Shown in pieces: positions 35,572 through 45,090 of a stretch of 64,000 nt of DNA; position 1 is the first letter of the stretch, and every line of letters starts with the position of its first letter. This DNA comes from Balneolaceae bacterium. GTDB lineage: Bacteria; Bacteroidota; Rhodothermia; Balneolales; Balneolaceae. Made by a program: the position numbers and the translations under genes. The stretch spans positions 62,001 to 126,000 of the forward strand of contig JAEPNO010000001.1 of assembly GCA_017643365.1 (NCBI GenBank), read 5' to 3'. The notes beneath the pieces are model-generated. The model saw only the letters and a program-made list of their open reading frames with translations, did not search any database and was not told the origin of the DNA.

Positions 35572-36814
35572 AAGCACGCGCTACAAAATATTTAACGATC
35601 CTGTTCAGGGATTCATCACGGTTCCTAAAGGAATCATTCTTCGATTGATCGATCATCCCTATGTACAACGATTACGACGTATTCGTCAGCTTGGACTTGG
35701 CTATTTAGTCTTTCCCGGTGCCGAGCACTCTCGATTTTCCCACGCACTTGGAGCTTTAGAACTTGGACAACGAGTACTTCAAAATTTGCGCGAAAAAGAC
35801 ACCACCATCAGCGATAAAGAATACGAAGGCACATTGATAGCGTTGTTACTGCATGATGTCGGTCACGGTCCCCTTTCGCATACTTTGGAGCATACACTCA
35901 TCAAGAATTTCACACATGAAATGATGAGTCTCGCTATCATGAAAGAGTTGAATAAACAGTTTGATGGGGCCTTGGATACAGCAATTCAGATTTTCACGAA
36001 TCAATACCCGAAGAAATTTCTGTATCAGTTGGTTTCTTCACAGCTAGATCTCGACCGACTCGATTACCTTCGCAGAGATAGTTTTTTTACAGGTGTTTCG
36101 GAGGGCACGGTTGGCATCAATCGTATCCTCAAAACCATGCGGGTTTTTAATGGAAACATCGTAATAGAGAAAAAGGGAATCTATGCCCTTGAGAATTACA
36201 TCATTGCCCGGCGATTGATGTATATGCAGGTTTATTTACACAAAACTGTGTTAAGTGCTGATGCTCTGCTCCGTATGATTTTCAAACGAGTGAGTGATGT
36301 ATTGGACTCAGGTGTTGATCTGCATTTTGCATCACCAAAATTGGAGTATTTCGTAAAGGAAAAGCCTTCAGCCAAAAAGAAAATCTCCAGAAAAGCGATT
36401 GATTTATATGCCGCATTGGATGATTACGATGTGTATCAGAACATTAAAGACTGGCAGTACTCGAAGGACATTATTCTTGCTGATCTATGCTCTCGTTTTT
36501 TAAATCGAGATTTATTCAGAACCACATTTCTGGAAAACAAACCTTCCAAAGAGTTACTGCATGCTGTTCATGACAAAACCTACAATGCTTTAGTTGAATC
36601 CGGATTTCCAATCCCAAAAGAACAGGCTTCGTATTACTATCAATTTGATGTAAATAAAACCGAAGCGTATAAATATCGCAATGAAAGCATTTGGATTCTC
36701 GACGATAATGAAGCGATTGAATTCTCTAAAGCAGCTGATACAAAGAATATTATAGCGCTCACCGAACCTATTGTTCGGCATTTTGTGGTTCACTTAAAAT
36801 CGATTACGATTTAA
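35564..36814 (+). CDS. HD-domain phosphohydrolase (dGTPase-like)
   Basis: A 416-aa HD-superfamily protein related to dNTP triphosphohydrolases and the YwfO family. Metal ligands are visible in EHSRFSHALGALELG, LLLHDVGHGPLSH (the HD pair) and LDRLDYLRRD. The N-terminal KIFNDPVQGFI is typical of this subgroup. It probably hydrolyses nucleotide phosphates. It is translationally coupled to the thioesterase upstream, and its 3' end overlaps the converging histidine kinase gene by 11 nt. Confidence 0.9.
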   Translation: MDKSTRYKIFNDPVQGFITVPKGIILRLIDHPYVQRLRRIRQLGLGYLVFPGAEHSRFSHALGALELGQRVLQNLREKDTTISDKEYEGTLIALLLHDVGHGPLSHTLEHTLIKNFTHEMMSLAIMKELNKQFDGALDTAIQIFTNQYPKKFLYQLVSSQLDLDRLDYLRRDSFFTGVSEGTVGINRILKTMRVFNGNIVIEKKGIYALENYIIARRLMYMQVYLHKTVLSADALLRMIFKRVSDVLDSGVDLHFASPKLEYFVKEKPSAKKKISRKAIDLYAALDDYDVYQNIKDWQYSKDIILADLCSRFLNRDLFRTTFLENKPSKELLHAVHDKTYNALVESGFPIPKEQASYYYQFDVNKTEAYKYRNESIWILDDNEAIEFSKAADTKNIIALTEPIVRHFVVHLKSITI

Positions 36815-39140
36815 ATAGATCCGAATCTTTGAGGTGAGAAAGCACTTTATTCAAAAAGCTGAAATCATACTTTTCTGCAGCATCTGCGAGCATTTGTTCT
36901 GCATCAGAAAGAGTATTTACTTCGAGAAGATCGGGCAGTTTATTTGCAGTTAACTTTTGCAGGTATTGTTGCTCTAATAAATTAGTGAGTTCATCCCGTT
37001 TATCCGGGTGAACCAATAAAAAGTACTCTGCTACTTCTCTTGGCGAATTAATTAGTTTATCAAACTCGCTTGCATGATCGGTAAATAAATCGGCTATGTT
37101 CTGGTTTAAGCTATCTTCAATTATAGCTAATAATTCATTCTCTCGATAAGGTTTTTGCAAGTAATCGGTAAACCCTTGCTCAATTAGTTCAGACTTCCCA
37201 CCTTTGTCGCCGGCAGTAACAGCTAAAATTGGCATAGTTTGATACTTCCAGTCCCGGGATCGGATTTTAAGCATCGCCTCAATACCATCCATAATCGGCA
37301 TGTTAATATCCATAAGGATGATATCAGGATCGAAGTCCTCAATCAAAGAAAGAGCTTCTAAGCCATCTTCAGCTTCTTTAAAATCGTAGCCGTTTTCTTT
37401 TAGAATGATGCGCGTAATCGTTCGGTTAGGAGCTAAATCATCTACAATTAGTACTCGTACCGGGGTGTCTCTATGAATTTTTACTTCGGTTTCGCCGGTA
37501 GATCGTTTTATGTGCATCGATCTGTTAACTGAAACATTATGTTTCACTGAAACCGGAATATTAAAGGTTACTTCAAAGCCACCTTTACTGCGATTTTTTG
37601 CTTCGATGGAGCCGCCAAAATAATCTATAATTCGTTTACAAAGCGTAAGTCCTAATCCCGTTCCTGCTTTTTTAAGTGGCTCATGCTGCCAAAACGGATT
37701 GTAAATCTGCTCTAAATCTTCTTCATGAATACCCGTTCCAGTATCGCTTACCCACATGTTTAGAGAGAATTCTCTTTTGTCTGACGCCACAAAATTATAC
37801 CCTAGTTCAACCGAGCCTTTCATCGTAAACTTTATGGCATTGTCGAGTAAATTTTTCAATACCATCGATAATCTGTTGTAATCGGTAGCAACCAGTTCAG
37901 GTAATTCTTCCGGGTGAATTACATTGAATTCTAATCCTTCTGATTTCGAAAGCTCTTCAAATCGTCGACTAAAGGTGTTTATATAATCGCTAAAACTTTG
38001 CTCCTCTATCGACTCATTATTGTGTTTAGCATCTAATGAAGTCAGTTCGAGGATGTCATCTACCATAGATAGAAGTTGCTCGCCTGCGGATTTAATCTCC
38101 CTGATATGTGATTTCTCGTCAGGTAAAATTGATGCATTACGTTCTAGAATCTGAGAATACCCTAAAATGGCATTAAGAGGTGTTCTAAATTCGTGAGATA
38201 AACTGGATATGAAATTCGATTTTGCGTCGCTTGCATTTTCTGCAATTTCTTTAGCCCTGATAAGCTCCTTTTCGGCATCAATTTTTGAAGTGATATCGCG
38301 AGCAACCGATTGCAAGCCGATAATTTCGTCGCCGTCTTTAATTACAGATGTTGTTTGGCCCAACCATTTAATGCTACCACTGCGTGTAACTACTCTATAC
38401 TCGATGTAGTTTTGATCTTTAACCTCGTTAATTTGCGAAGTAAAGTAATTTGTAATCGCTTCTAGATCCTCCTCATACACAAAATCGAGTACATTAATCT
38501 TACCGGGCATTTCTAAATCGTAGCCCAGAACTTTGTTAAGTGCTTTATTCGAATACGTTACATTACCGGCAATATCTGATTTATAAATTACATCAGTAGC
38601 CGACTCTACCAATTGTTTATATTGTACCTGAGCATTGAATAATCGCTCTTCAACTTTTTTCTTATCAGTGATATCAGTTATTAACAGCTGAACGTAAAAT
38701 TTATCAGATTCGGCTAAGTTGAGCGTACGCTTTTGGATATTTAACCAACAAACCTCTTTAAACAACACCACTTTGTGATTGTAGCTTATATGAGTTGTTG
38801 TTGTTGGATTTATTTTATCATCACTTTTGGTAAGCGCATTGATGAGATCATTTTTGATAGGAAGGTCGCCAATGGTACTACCTATAATTTTTTCTTTTGG
38901 CAAGCTTAGTAATTCATCAAATCGATGATTAGAAAATACCACTTTACCTTTAGGATCAAGAATACAAATCAATTGATCATGCTCATCAATTATTGTATCA
39001 ATTAATAGCTGTTTAAACTTTAGTTCAAATCGCCTATTAATGATCCGGTAGCACAAGTAAGCAATCAACAATACAAGAATAGCAAGCAGAATAAATTCTG
39101 TTGATGGCAAAGATGCAATAAATACCGGTGTATAGTTCAC
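36804..39140 (-). CDS. hybrid sensor histidine kinase (TM-PAS-PAS-HisKA-HATPase-REC)
   Basis: A 778-aa membrane-anchored hybrid kinase. One N-terminal transmembrane helix (about 13-34) is followed by two PAS domains (about 45-165 and 165-285), HisKA with the phospho-His near 313 (LSHEFRTPLNAILGYSQIL), HATPase (about 415-530, DNAIKF and GTGLGLTLCKRI), a receiver domain (about 560-680) with phospho-Asp near 607 (LMDINMPIMDG), and a helical C-terminal extension of about 90 residues without a clear Hpt histidine motif. The start is GTG, with an in-frame stop directly upstream. It lies behind folA on the same strand. The signal and output partner are unknown. Confidence 0.93.
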   Translation of the reverse strand: MNYTPVFIASLPSTEFILLAILVLLIAYLCYRIINRRFELKFKQLLIDTIIDEHDQLICILDPKGKVVFSNHRFDELLSLPKEKIIGSTIGDLPIKNDLINALTKSDDKINPTTTTHISYNHKVVLFKEVCWLNIQKRTLNLAESDKFYVQLLITDITDKKKVEERLFNAQVQYKQLVESATDVIYKSDIAGNVTYSNKALNKVLGYDLEMPGKINVLDFVYEEDLEAITNYFTSQINEVKDQNYIEYRVVTRSGSIKWLGQTTSVIKDGDEIIGLQSVARDITSKIDAEKELIRAKEIAENASDAKSNFISSLSHEFRTPLNAILGYSQILERNASILPDEKSHIREIKSAGEQLLSMVDDILELTSLDAKHNNESIEEQSFSDYINTFSRRFEELSKSEGLEFNVIHPEELPELVATDYNRLSMVLKNLLDNAIKFTMKGSVELGYNFVASDKREFSLNMWVSDTGTGIHEEDLEQIYNPFWQHEPLKKAGTGLGLTLCKRIIDYFGGSIEAKNRSKGGFEVTFNIPVSVKHNVSVNRSMHIKRSTGETEVKIHRDTPVRVLIVDDLAPNRTITRIILKENGYDFKEAEDGLEALSLIEDFDPDIILMDINMPIMDGIEAMLKIRSRDWKYQTMPILAVTAGDKGGKSELIEQGFTDYLQKPYRENELLAIIEDSLNQNIADLFTDHASEFDKLINSPREVAEYFLLVHPDKRDELTNLLEQQYLQKLTANKLPDLLEVNTLSDAEQMLADAAEKYDFSFLNKVLSHLKDSDLFKS

Positions 39141-39200
39141 TGCTTAATTTAGTTACCGGTAAAACTACATAAACTTTTAAGGGAAAGGAGTTAGCATTTC

Positions 39201-39677
39201 CTAATTCTCATGTATCCTTCTATACTCTAAAAAACGCAATTCATCAGTATTATTTTCTGAGATTAATTCCCATTCAACTCCAATTTCATCCCTGTATTCC
39301 GGGAAAAAAGTATCCCCTTCGTATTCTTTTTTAATCTCAGTAATAAGTAAGCGATCTGCTTGAGGTAATGTTTCTCTGTACAAAACCCCTCCTCCGATAA
39401 TCATCACTTCCGGCTCATCAATATTATCGAGAGCATCTTCTAACGAAGTATAGGTTTCAACCGAATCGTAGGTTTTTGAGGTTGATAAAACAATGTTTGT
39501 TCGTCCCGGTAGAGGTTTTTCACCTAATTCTTCGAAAACACCTCGCCCCATGATCATGGTTTTACCGAGTGTTTGTTGCTTAAAAAACTTCAGGTCTTCG
39601 CTATATCGCCAGGGCAGTTCACCATCTTTTCCAATTACTAAATTGGGATCGTGAGCAGCAATCAAGGTGATGATCAT
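39201..39677 (-). CDS. folA: dihydrofolate reductase
   Basis: Reduces dihydrofolate to tetrahydrofolate with NADPH. The 158-aa length is standard. Signature segments are AHDPNLVIGKDGELPWRYSEDLKFFK (described here by its ends), KTMIMGRGVFEELG, GRTNIVLS and VMIIGGGVLYRE. It overlaps thyA by 4 nt (ATGA). This pairs the enzyme that regenerates THF with thymidylate synthase, which consumes it. Confidence 0.97.
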   Translation of the reverse strand: MIITLIAAHDPNLVIGKDGELPWRYSEDLKFFKQQTLGKTMIMGRGVFEELGEKPLPGRTNIVLSTSKTYDSVETYTSLEDALDNIDEPEVMIIGGGVLYRETLPQADRLLITEIKKEYEGDTFFPEYRDEIGVEWELISENNTDELRFLEYRRIHEN

Positions 39678-40507
39678 ACGGCAACCTCGAATTTTATACC
39701 CGGATCAGGATTGTAGTTTTCTAAGATAAAATCGTCGAAAGTGAGCTCATCAACAGGCTTTTTGTTAATGGTAAGAGTTGGTAACTCTCTCGGTTCTCTT
39801 TTAAGCTGTTCTTTCAAGCCATCCACATGATTTACGTAAATATGCGCATCAACTATCGTATGGGCAAAAGTGCCGGGCTCAAGACCTACTTCTTGTGCAA
39901 TTGCCATGGTTAAGGCAGAATAACACGCCAGATTAAATGGGATGCCAAGGGCAATATCGCCGGAGCGTTGTGTGAGGTGACAGTTTAATTTTCCATCCGC
40001 TACATTAAATATATACATCAAATGGCATGGAGGTAATGCCATTTCGCCTAACAAACCCGGATGCCATGTACTTACCACAATCCGTCTGCTATTTGGGTTG
40101 GTTTTGAGCATATCAATTGCTCTTTGAACCTGATCGAACTCTTTTCTAACCCACGTAAATTCATCTTCTTTTCCATCAACAGCTTCTTTTTGCAGATATG
40201 GAAATCGTCGCCAAAGAACCGGGTAAATGGGGCCTACATGACCTTCTTCATCAGCCCAAGCATCCCAAATGTGGCAATCGTTTTCGTCTCTTAGCCATCG
40301 AATGTGATCTTCTCCACGCAAATACCACAATAATTCAAGGATGACAGAGCGGAAATATACTTTTTTGGTTGTTAACAGCGGAAAGCCTTCCGCCAAATTA
40401 ACTTTATAAAATTCTGCGAATCCTGAGATAGTATCCGTTCCGGTTCGGTTCTCTTTTCGAACTCCATTCTCCAGAACGTTTCTAACTAAATCGTGATATT
40501 GCTTCAT
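39674..40507 (-). CDS. thyA: thymidylate synthase
   Basis: Converts dUMP to dTMP using methylene-THF. The protein is 277 aa with catalytic Cys in ALPPCHLMYIF, the phosphate-binding RRIVVSTWHP segment, QRSGDIALGIPFNLACY, and the C-terminal GIKFEVAV that closes the active site. It is co-transcribed with folA (4-nt overlap) and follows mgtE by 9 nt. Confidence 0.98.
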   Translation of the reverse strand: MKQYHDLVRNVLENGVRKENRTGTDTISGFAEFYKVNLAEGFPLLTTKKVYFRSVILELLWYLRGEDHIRWLRDENDCHIWDAWADEEGHVGPIYPVLWRRFPYLQKEAVDGKEDEFTWVRKEFDQVQRAIDMLKTNPNSRRIVVSTWHPGLLGEMALPPCHLMYIFNVADGKLNCHLTQRSGDIALGIPFNLACYSALTMAIAQEVGLEPGTFAHTIVDAHIYVNHVDGLKEQLKREPRELPTLTINKKPVDELTFDDFILENYNPDPGIKFEVAV

Positions 40508-40516
40508 ATCTTAAAA

Positions 40517-41899
40517 CTATAATATTACGCCACTTAAAAATAATATGGCAATTGAAAAATAAATGATGATGCCGGTTACATCTACAATGGTTGCTACAAA
40601 TGGTGCCGACGAAACCGCCGGATCTAAGCCCAATCGGGATAAGATGAATGGTAACATTGCTCCTACAAAATTACCAAACAGAACAATAGAAAGCAGGCTT
40701 AATCCTATTACTAATGCTGTCATTATCATTTCGTAACCGAACGGGCTCCCTTCGATTAAGTCCCAACCAATCATCGTTACGAAACCAAGTAAACCTATCA
40801 ATCCACCCAGCATAAACCCTGAAATAAACTCACGCTTAAAAACCATTTTCCAGTCGTCCGATTTGATATCGTCGGTGGCAAGCGCACGAATTACCAAAGT
40901 TGCAGCTTGTGCTCCCGAATTCCCCCCACTTGAAATGATCAACGGCACAAAAAAGGATAAAAATACTACTTTACTCAGCAGCTCTTCGTATTGCCCCATA
41001 GTTAAAGCTGTTAGTATTTGGCCAATAAATAACACCACAAGCCAACCTAACCGCTTTTTCACCATTTCGCCGATGGAAGTTTGAGAATAGTAATCGTCGA
41101 GGGCGTCCATCGCAGCCATTTTCTGCATATCCTCGGTGGTTTCTTCCTCGGCAACGTCAATTACATCATCAACTGTTACAATTCCCACCAACACGCCATC
41201 TGTATCGATAACAGGCAGTGCAACTCGATCGTACTTAGCAAACATCTTTACAGCGTCTTCCTGATCATCGAAAACTAACAGCGCATTAAACGAATCATCC
41301 ATTAATGTTTCGATAGTGGCATCAAGCTCCGCTACAATCAACTGGGTGATTCGTAAATCATCAATCAGGCGCTCTTTATCATCTACCACATAGATTACGT
41401 TGAGGGTTTCAGCAACGTTGGCATACTTTCGGATATGCTCCATGCTTCGAGCCACCGTCCAGTCTGATTTCACCCGAACATATCTCGGAGTCATTAATCG
41501 ACCGATAGACTCTTCAGGATAACCAAGCAATTTTTTCACCTGCTTTTGATCATCCTGCCCCATGGTGTTCATCACCATTTGAGTGAGATGCCCCGGAAGT
41601 TCTTCTAAAAGGGCAACTTGTTCATCCGGTTCCAGGTTTCCCATTACATCGGTAAGCTGTTGTTTGGTAAACAACTCGATGAGCTCTACCCCTTTGCCTG
41701 AAGGCATTTCAGCAAATACATCGGCAGCGGTTGATTTCTTGAGTAATCGAAAAACTACAACTGCAATATCGCCGGGAAGCTCAACCAACAATTCTGAGAT
41801 ATCAGCAGCGGGGACGTCGGTGAGCACCTCTTTGAGGGCGACCCAATTTTTGGCTTCTATAAGCTCTTGAAATTCCGGTTTTAATAGCTGAACTAACAT
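40517..41899 (-). CDS. mgtE: magnesium transporter MgtE
   Basis: Homodimeric inner-membrane Mg2+ channel of 460 aa. It has an N-terminal superhelical domain (about 1-130, LLKKSTAADVFAEM and EELPGHLTQMVMNTM), tandem CBS domains (about 135-260, RLMTPRYVRV and VALPVIDTDGVLVGIVTVDDV) and a C-terminal five-helix channel domain with SSGGNSGAQAATLVIRALA and the Mg-selective region LGLDPAVSSAPFVATIVD. Length and motifs are typical. It is the first gene of a minus-strand run with thyA and folA. Confidence 0.97.
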   Translation of the reverse strand: MLVQLLKPEFQELIEAKNWVALKEVLTDVPAADISELLVELPGDIAVVVFRLLKKSTAADVFAEMPSGKGVELIELFTKQQLTDVMGNLEPDEQVALLEELPGHLTQMVMNTMGQDDQKQVKKLLGYPEESIGRLMTPRYVRVKSDWTVARSMEHIRKYANVAETLNVIYVVDDKERLIDDLRITQLIVAELDATIETLMDDSFNALLVFDDQEDAVKMFAKYDRVALPVIDTDGVLVGIVTVDDVIDVAEEETTEDMQKMAAMDALDDYYSQTSIGEMVKKRLGWLVVLFIGQILTALTMGQYEELLSKVVFLSFFVPLIISSGGNSGAQAATLVIRALATDDIKSDDWKMVFKREFISGFMLGGLIGLLGFVTMIGWDLIEGSPFGYEMIMTALVIGLSLLSIVLFGNFVGAMLPFILSRLGLDPAVSSAPFVATIVDVTGIIIYFSIAILFLSGVIL

Positions 41900-41995
41900 C
41901 CTGCCTGATTCTAAAGATGAGAAGATAATACCTGATTAAGGCACGCTAAGAATCGGGCTTAATCACCCAAAAAACAAGTTTTCTGCAGGATTTGT

Positions 41996-42739
41996 TTAAT
42001 TCTGATTTAGCGTCTGCAGAGCCACTTCGGCGGCTAATTGTTCGGCTTTCTTTTTACTTTTGCCAATCCCTGTGCCTAGCTCATCTTCGCCAACTACAAC
42101 TTTAACTTCGAAGGTTCGATTGTGGCCAGGACCCGATTCATTAATCAACTTATACTGCGGCAACGGTAAACGCGATGCCTGGGTATATTCGAGCAAGGCA
42201 CTCTTGTAGTTATCGATGGTGGTAACCAAGTCTTCGAAGTTTATATGTTGATCGTACACGCGTTCAACAAATTCAAAAGCTTTAGCATACCCTTGTGTGA
42301 TATAAATTGCAGCTACCAGCGATTCAAAAACATCTGCCAGAATACTTTTCGAGATTTTCACAACGCTGTTATTTTCTCCGATTTCCATTAATTCTTCGAA
42401 GCCTAATTTTTGAGATAACAGCGCAAGAGTTTCTCCACGAACTAATTTTGCACGCGTTTTAGTGAGAAAACCTTCGTCTTTTTTAGGATATCGATTAAAG
42501 AGAATTTCGGCAGCAATGAGATCCAAAACCGCATCTCCTAGAAACTCAAGACGTTCGTAACTATCAAACTTGGCGTATTGTTCTTGAGATAGCATTGAGC
42601 GATGGCGAAGAGCTCTTTGAAATAGCGAAGGCTCTTCTATTTTAACGCCAAGTATTTTTTCGAGTTGAACAAGTCGATCGCTTTTACCGGTAGGTTTATT
42701 TCCGATTTTGAAAAATAAAGACCGGAAAATTGACCTCAT
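41996..42739 (-). CDS. rnc: ribonuclease III
   Basis: Double-strand-specific endoribonuclease for rRNA and mRNA processing, 247 aa. The catalytic signature ERLEFLGDAVLDLIAAE is at about residues 63-79, the second metal site ADVFESLVAAIY follows, and a C-terminal double-stranded-RNA-binding domain (about 175-245) contains GIGKSKKKAEQLAAEVAL. It starts 1 nt after the fabF stop codon, so it is the tail of the fatty-acid operon, a common order in this group. Confidence 0.97.
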   Translation of the reverse strand: MRSIFRSLFFKIGNKPTGKSDRLVQLEKILGVKIEEPSLFQRALRHRSMLSQEQYAKFDSYERLEFLGDAVLDLIAAEILFNRYPKKDEGFLTKTRAKLVRGETLALLSQKLGFEELMEIGENNSVVKISKSILADVFESLVAAIYITQGYAKAFEFVERVYDQHINFEDLVTTIDNYKSALLEYTQASRLPLPQYKLINESGPGHNRTFEVKVVVGEDELGTGIGKSKKKAEQLAAEVALQTLNQN

Positions 42740-42740
42740 T

Positions 42741-43985
42741 TCATTCCTCGTATTTCTTAAATACTAAGGTTGAGTTGTGCCCACCGAAGCCAAATGCGTT
42801 GTTTAAAGCATATCGAATATCCCGAACCACAGCCTTGTTTGCGGTGTAGTTGAGATCGCACTCAGGGTCTTGGTTATCGATATTAATGGTTGGCGGAACT
42901 ATGCCATGATAAATTGCCAAAAGTGCCGCTACCGACTCGATAGCACCAGCTGCACCAAGTGTGTGACCGGTCATCGATTTGGTAGAATTTAAATTCATAG
43001 TGTACGCATGATCGCCAAATACTTTTTTAATAGAATTGGTTTCAGCGATATCACCTAATGGTGTGGATGTACCGTGCATGTTGATGTGATCAACATCTTC
43101 AGGTTTTATTCCCGCGGCATCCAAAGCATTATTCATGCTTAATTGAACTCCTCCACCATCCGGATCCGGAGCAGTAATGTGATAGGCATCTGCAGAGTAT
43201 CCATAGCCTACAATTTCTCCATAAATGCGAGCACCACGGGAAATGGCTGATTCTAACTCTTCGAGAATAAAAATTCCTGATCCTTCGCCTAACACAAAAC
43301 CATCACGATCGGTATCAAATGGGCGTGAAGCACGTTCGGGCTCGTCGTTTCTGGTCGACATAGCTTTCATGGCATTAAAGCCTGATATACCAATTCGAGT
43401 AATAGGTGCTTCGGTTCCGCCGGTTACCGCGTAATCCGATTGACCATAACGAATCATATCGTAAGCAATACCAATATTATGAGAACCGGTTGCGCATGCC
43501 GAAACAGCGCAGAAATTTGGTCCTCGAAAGCCATACCTGATCGAAATCTGTCCTGAAACTAGGTCGGGGATGAGCATTGGAATAAAGAACGGGGAAACGC
43601 CTCGCGGTCCACGTTCATGAAAAGAAATAGACTGATCGTAGAATGTCTTCATGCCACCTATTCCGGTGCCAACGATTACAGCAACACGATCTTTATTGAT
43701 TACTTCGAGGTCAAGCCCTGAATCTTCAATAGCTTCGTTACTGGCAACTATTGCGTACTGTGCAACCAAATCTAAACGCCGTGCATCTTTTCTTTCGAAA
43801 AAATCCTCGGGACTATAGTTATCGATTTGTGCAGCAAAGCTGGTTGGAAAATCGGTGGTATCGAAATGTTCGATGGTACGGGCACCACTGGTTCCTGAAA
43901 CTAATCCGTTCCAGAAATCGGGCGCGCTCTTACCAATTGGGGTAAGAGCGCCTATTCCCGTAATTACGACTCTACGTTCACTCAT
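42741..43985 (-). CDS. fabF: beta-ketoacyl-ACP synthase II
   Basis: Condenses malonyl-ACP with acyl-ACP in fatty-acid elongation. The 414-aa chain has the Cys-His-His triad: Cys in AVSACATGSHNIG, His in MHGTSTPLGD, His in GHTLGAAGAIE. Flanked by acpP (21 nt upstream) and rnc (1 nt downstream). All glycine-rich thiolase-fold landmarks are in place. Confidence 0.98.
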   Translation of the reverse strand: MSERRVVITGIGALTPIGKSAPDFWNGLVSGTSGARTIEHFDTTDFPTSFAAQIDNYSPEDFFERKDARRLDLVAQYAIVASNEAIEDSGLDLEVINKDRVAVIVGTGIGGMKTFYDQSISFHERGPRGVSPFFIPMLIPDLVSGQISIRYGFRGPNFCAVSACATGSHNIGIAYDMIRYGQSDYAVTGGTEAPITRIGISGFNAMKAMSTRNDEPERASRPFDTDRDGFVLGEGSGIFILEELESAISRGARIYGEIVGYGYSADAYHITAPDPDGGGVQLSMNNALDAAGIKPEDVDHINMHGTSTPLGDIAETNSIKKVFGDHAYTMNLNSTKSMTGHTLGAAGAIESVAALLAIYHGIVPPTINIDNQDPECDLNYTANKAVVRDIRYALNNAFGFGGHNSTLVFKKYEE

Positions 43986-44006
43986 AATTAGTTAGTGAGA
44001 GAGAAA

Positions 44007-44246
44007 TTATGATAATTTACCAGAAAGGTAAGTTACAGCATCGCCAACAGTTGCAATGTTTTCTGCATCTTCGTCTGGAATGCTTACGTCAAATTCTTTT
44101 TCGAACTCCATAATTAACTCAACGGTATCCAAAGAATCTGCGCCAAGGTCGTTTGTGAAGTTAGCATCTGTGGTTACTTCAGAATCGTCAACTCCTAATT
44201 TATCAACGATAATGGCTTTTACTTTTGATTCTACATCTTGTGACAT
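44007..44246 (-). CDS. acpP: acyl carrier protein
   Basis: A 79-aa acidic four-helix protein that carries growing acyl chains on a 4'-phosphopantetheine. The attachment Ser is in [13 protein letters not shown]. The length and acidic helix II ([15 protein letters not shown]) are typical. It lies between fabG and fabF. The gap to fabG is 87 bp, the largest within the fab cluster, and may hold a separate promoter for this highly expressed gene. Confidence 0.98.
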   Translation of the reverse strand: MSQDVESKVKAIIVDKLGVDDSEVTTDANFTNDLGADSLDTVELIMEFEKEFDVSIPDEDAENIATVGDAVTYLSGKLS

Positions 44247-44333
44247 AATAATGTGTCCTGTTATATAATTGTTAAGGGTGTTTATGTATAAAACTTGAGA
44301 AAATTAACTATTCAGCATTGGATGCGCAACCAT

Positions 44334-45083
44334 TTACATGGCCATGCCGCCATCCACGCGAATAACTTCACCGGTTATATATGAACTCATATCCGACGCT
44401 AAAAATACAACGGCATCCGCAATTTCTTGCGCTTCGCCTGCTCTTCCTAATGGAGTTGCAGCTTTTATGCCTTCTAAAACTTTATCGCCAAGAGCTTCAG
44501 TCATGTCGGTGGTAATGTATCCCGGAGCAATCACATTTGCTCGGATATTTCTAGAAGCTAATTCTTTGGCATATGATTTCGTAAATCCGATAATTCCGGC
44601 TTTTGATGCCGAGTAATTACTTTGGCCGGCATTACCATTCAATCCTACTACCGATCCTATGTTGATGATTGAACCACTTCGGTTTTTCATCATTGGGCGA
44701 GCTACCGCTTTCGAGTAATTAAAAATGCTTTTTAGGTTCGTAGTAATCACGTCATCCCAATCATTTTCGTTCATGCGTAAAATCAGATTGTCGCGCGTGA
44801 TACCGGCATTATTAACCAGAATGTCTAGTTTGCCCCAATCGCCAACAATTTCATCAATTACTTTAGTAGCACCATCAAAATCTACCGCATCGGCTTGCAT
44901 ACATTTTGCTTTTCTGCCTTTTGCTTCAATTTCCGCTTTTACTGCTTCTGCAGCATCTGCAGATCGGGCGTAAGTAATGGCTACATCAGCACCAAATTCG
45001 GCTAATGAAAGTGCAATTGCTTTTCCAATTCCCCGGCTACCACCGGTTACTAAACATGTTTTACCTTCGAGTGATAATCCCAT
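44334..45083 (-). CDS. fabG: 3-oxoacyl-ACP reductase
   Basis: NADPH-dependent short-chain dehydrogenase that reduces 3-ketoacyl-ACP. The start is taken at the ATG at 45081-45083 (MGLSLEGKTCLVTGG, 249 aa). A longer frame to 45164 would overlap fabD by 74 nt and add a non-conserved tail. The Rossmann motif TGGSRGIGKA, the NNAGIT segment and the YSASKAG active site with upstream catalytic Ser (NIGSVVGLNG) are present. It begins 7 nt after the fabD stop. Confidence 0.96.
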   Translation of the reverse strand: MGLSLEGKTCLVTGGSRGIGKAIALSLAEFGADVAITYARSADAAEAVKAEIEAKGRKAKCMQADAVDFDGATKVIDEIVGDWGKLDILVNNAGITRDNLILRMNENDWDDVITTNLKSIFNYSKAVARPMMKNRSGSIINIGSVVGLNGNAGQSNYSASKAGIIGFTKSYAKELASRNIRANVIAPGYITTDMTEALGDKVLEGIKAATPLGRAGEAQEIADAVVFLASDMSSYITGEVIRVDGGMAM

Positions 45084-45090
45084 AATTCTT

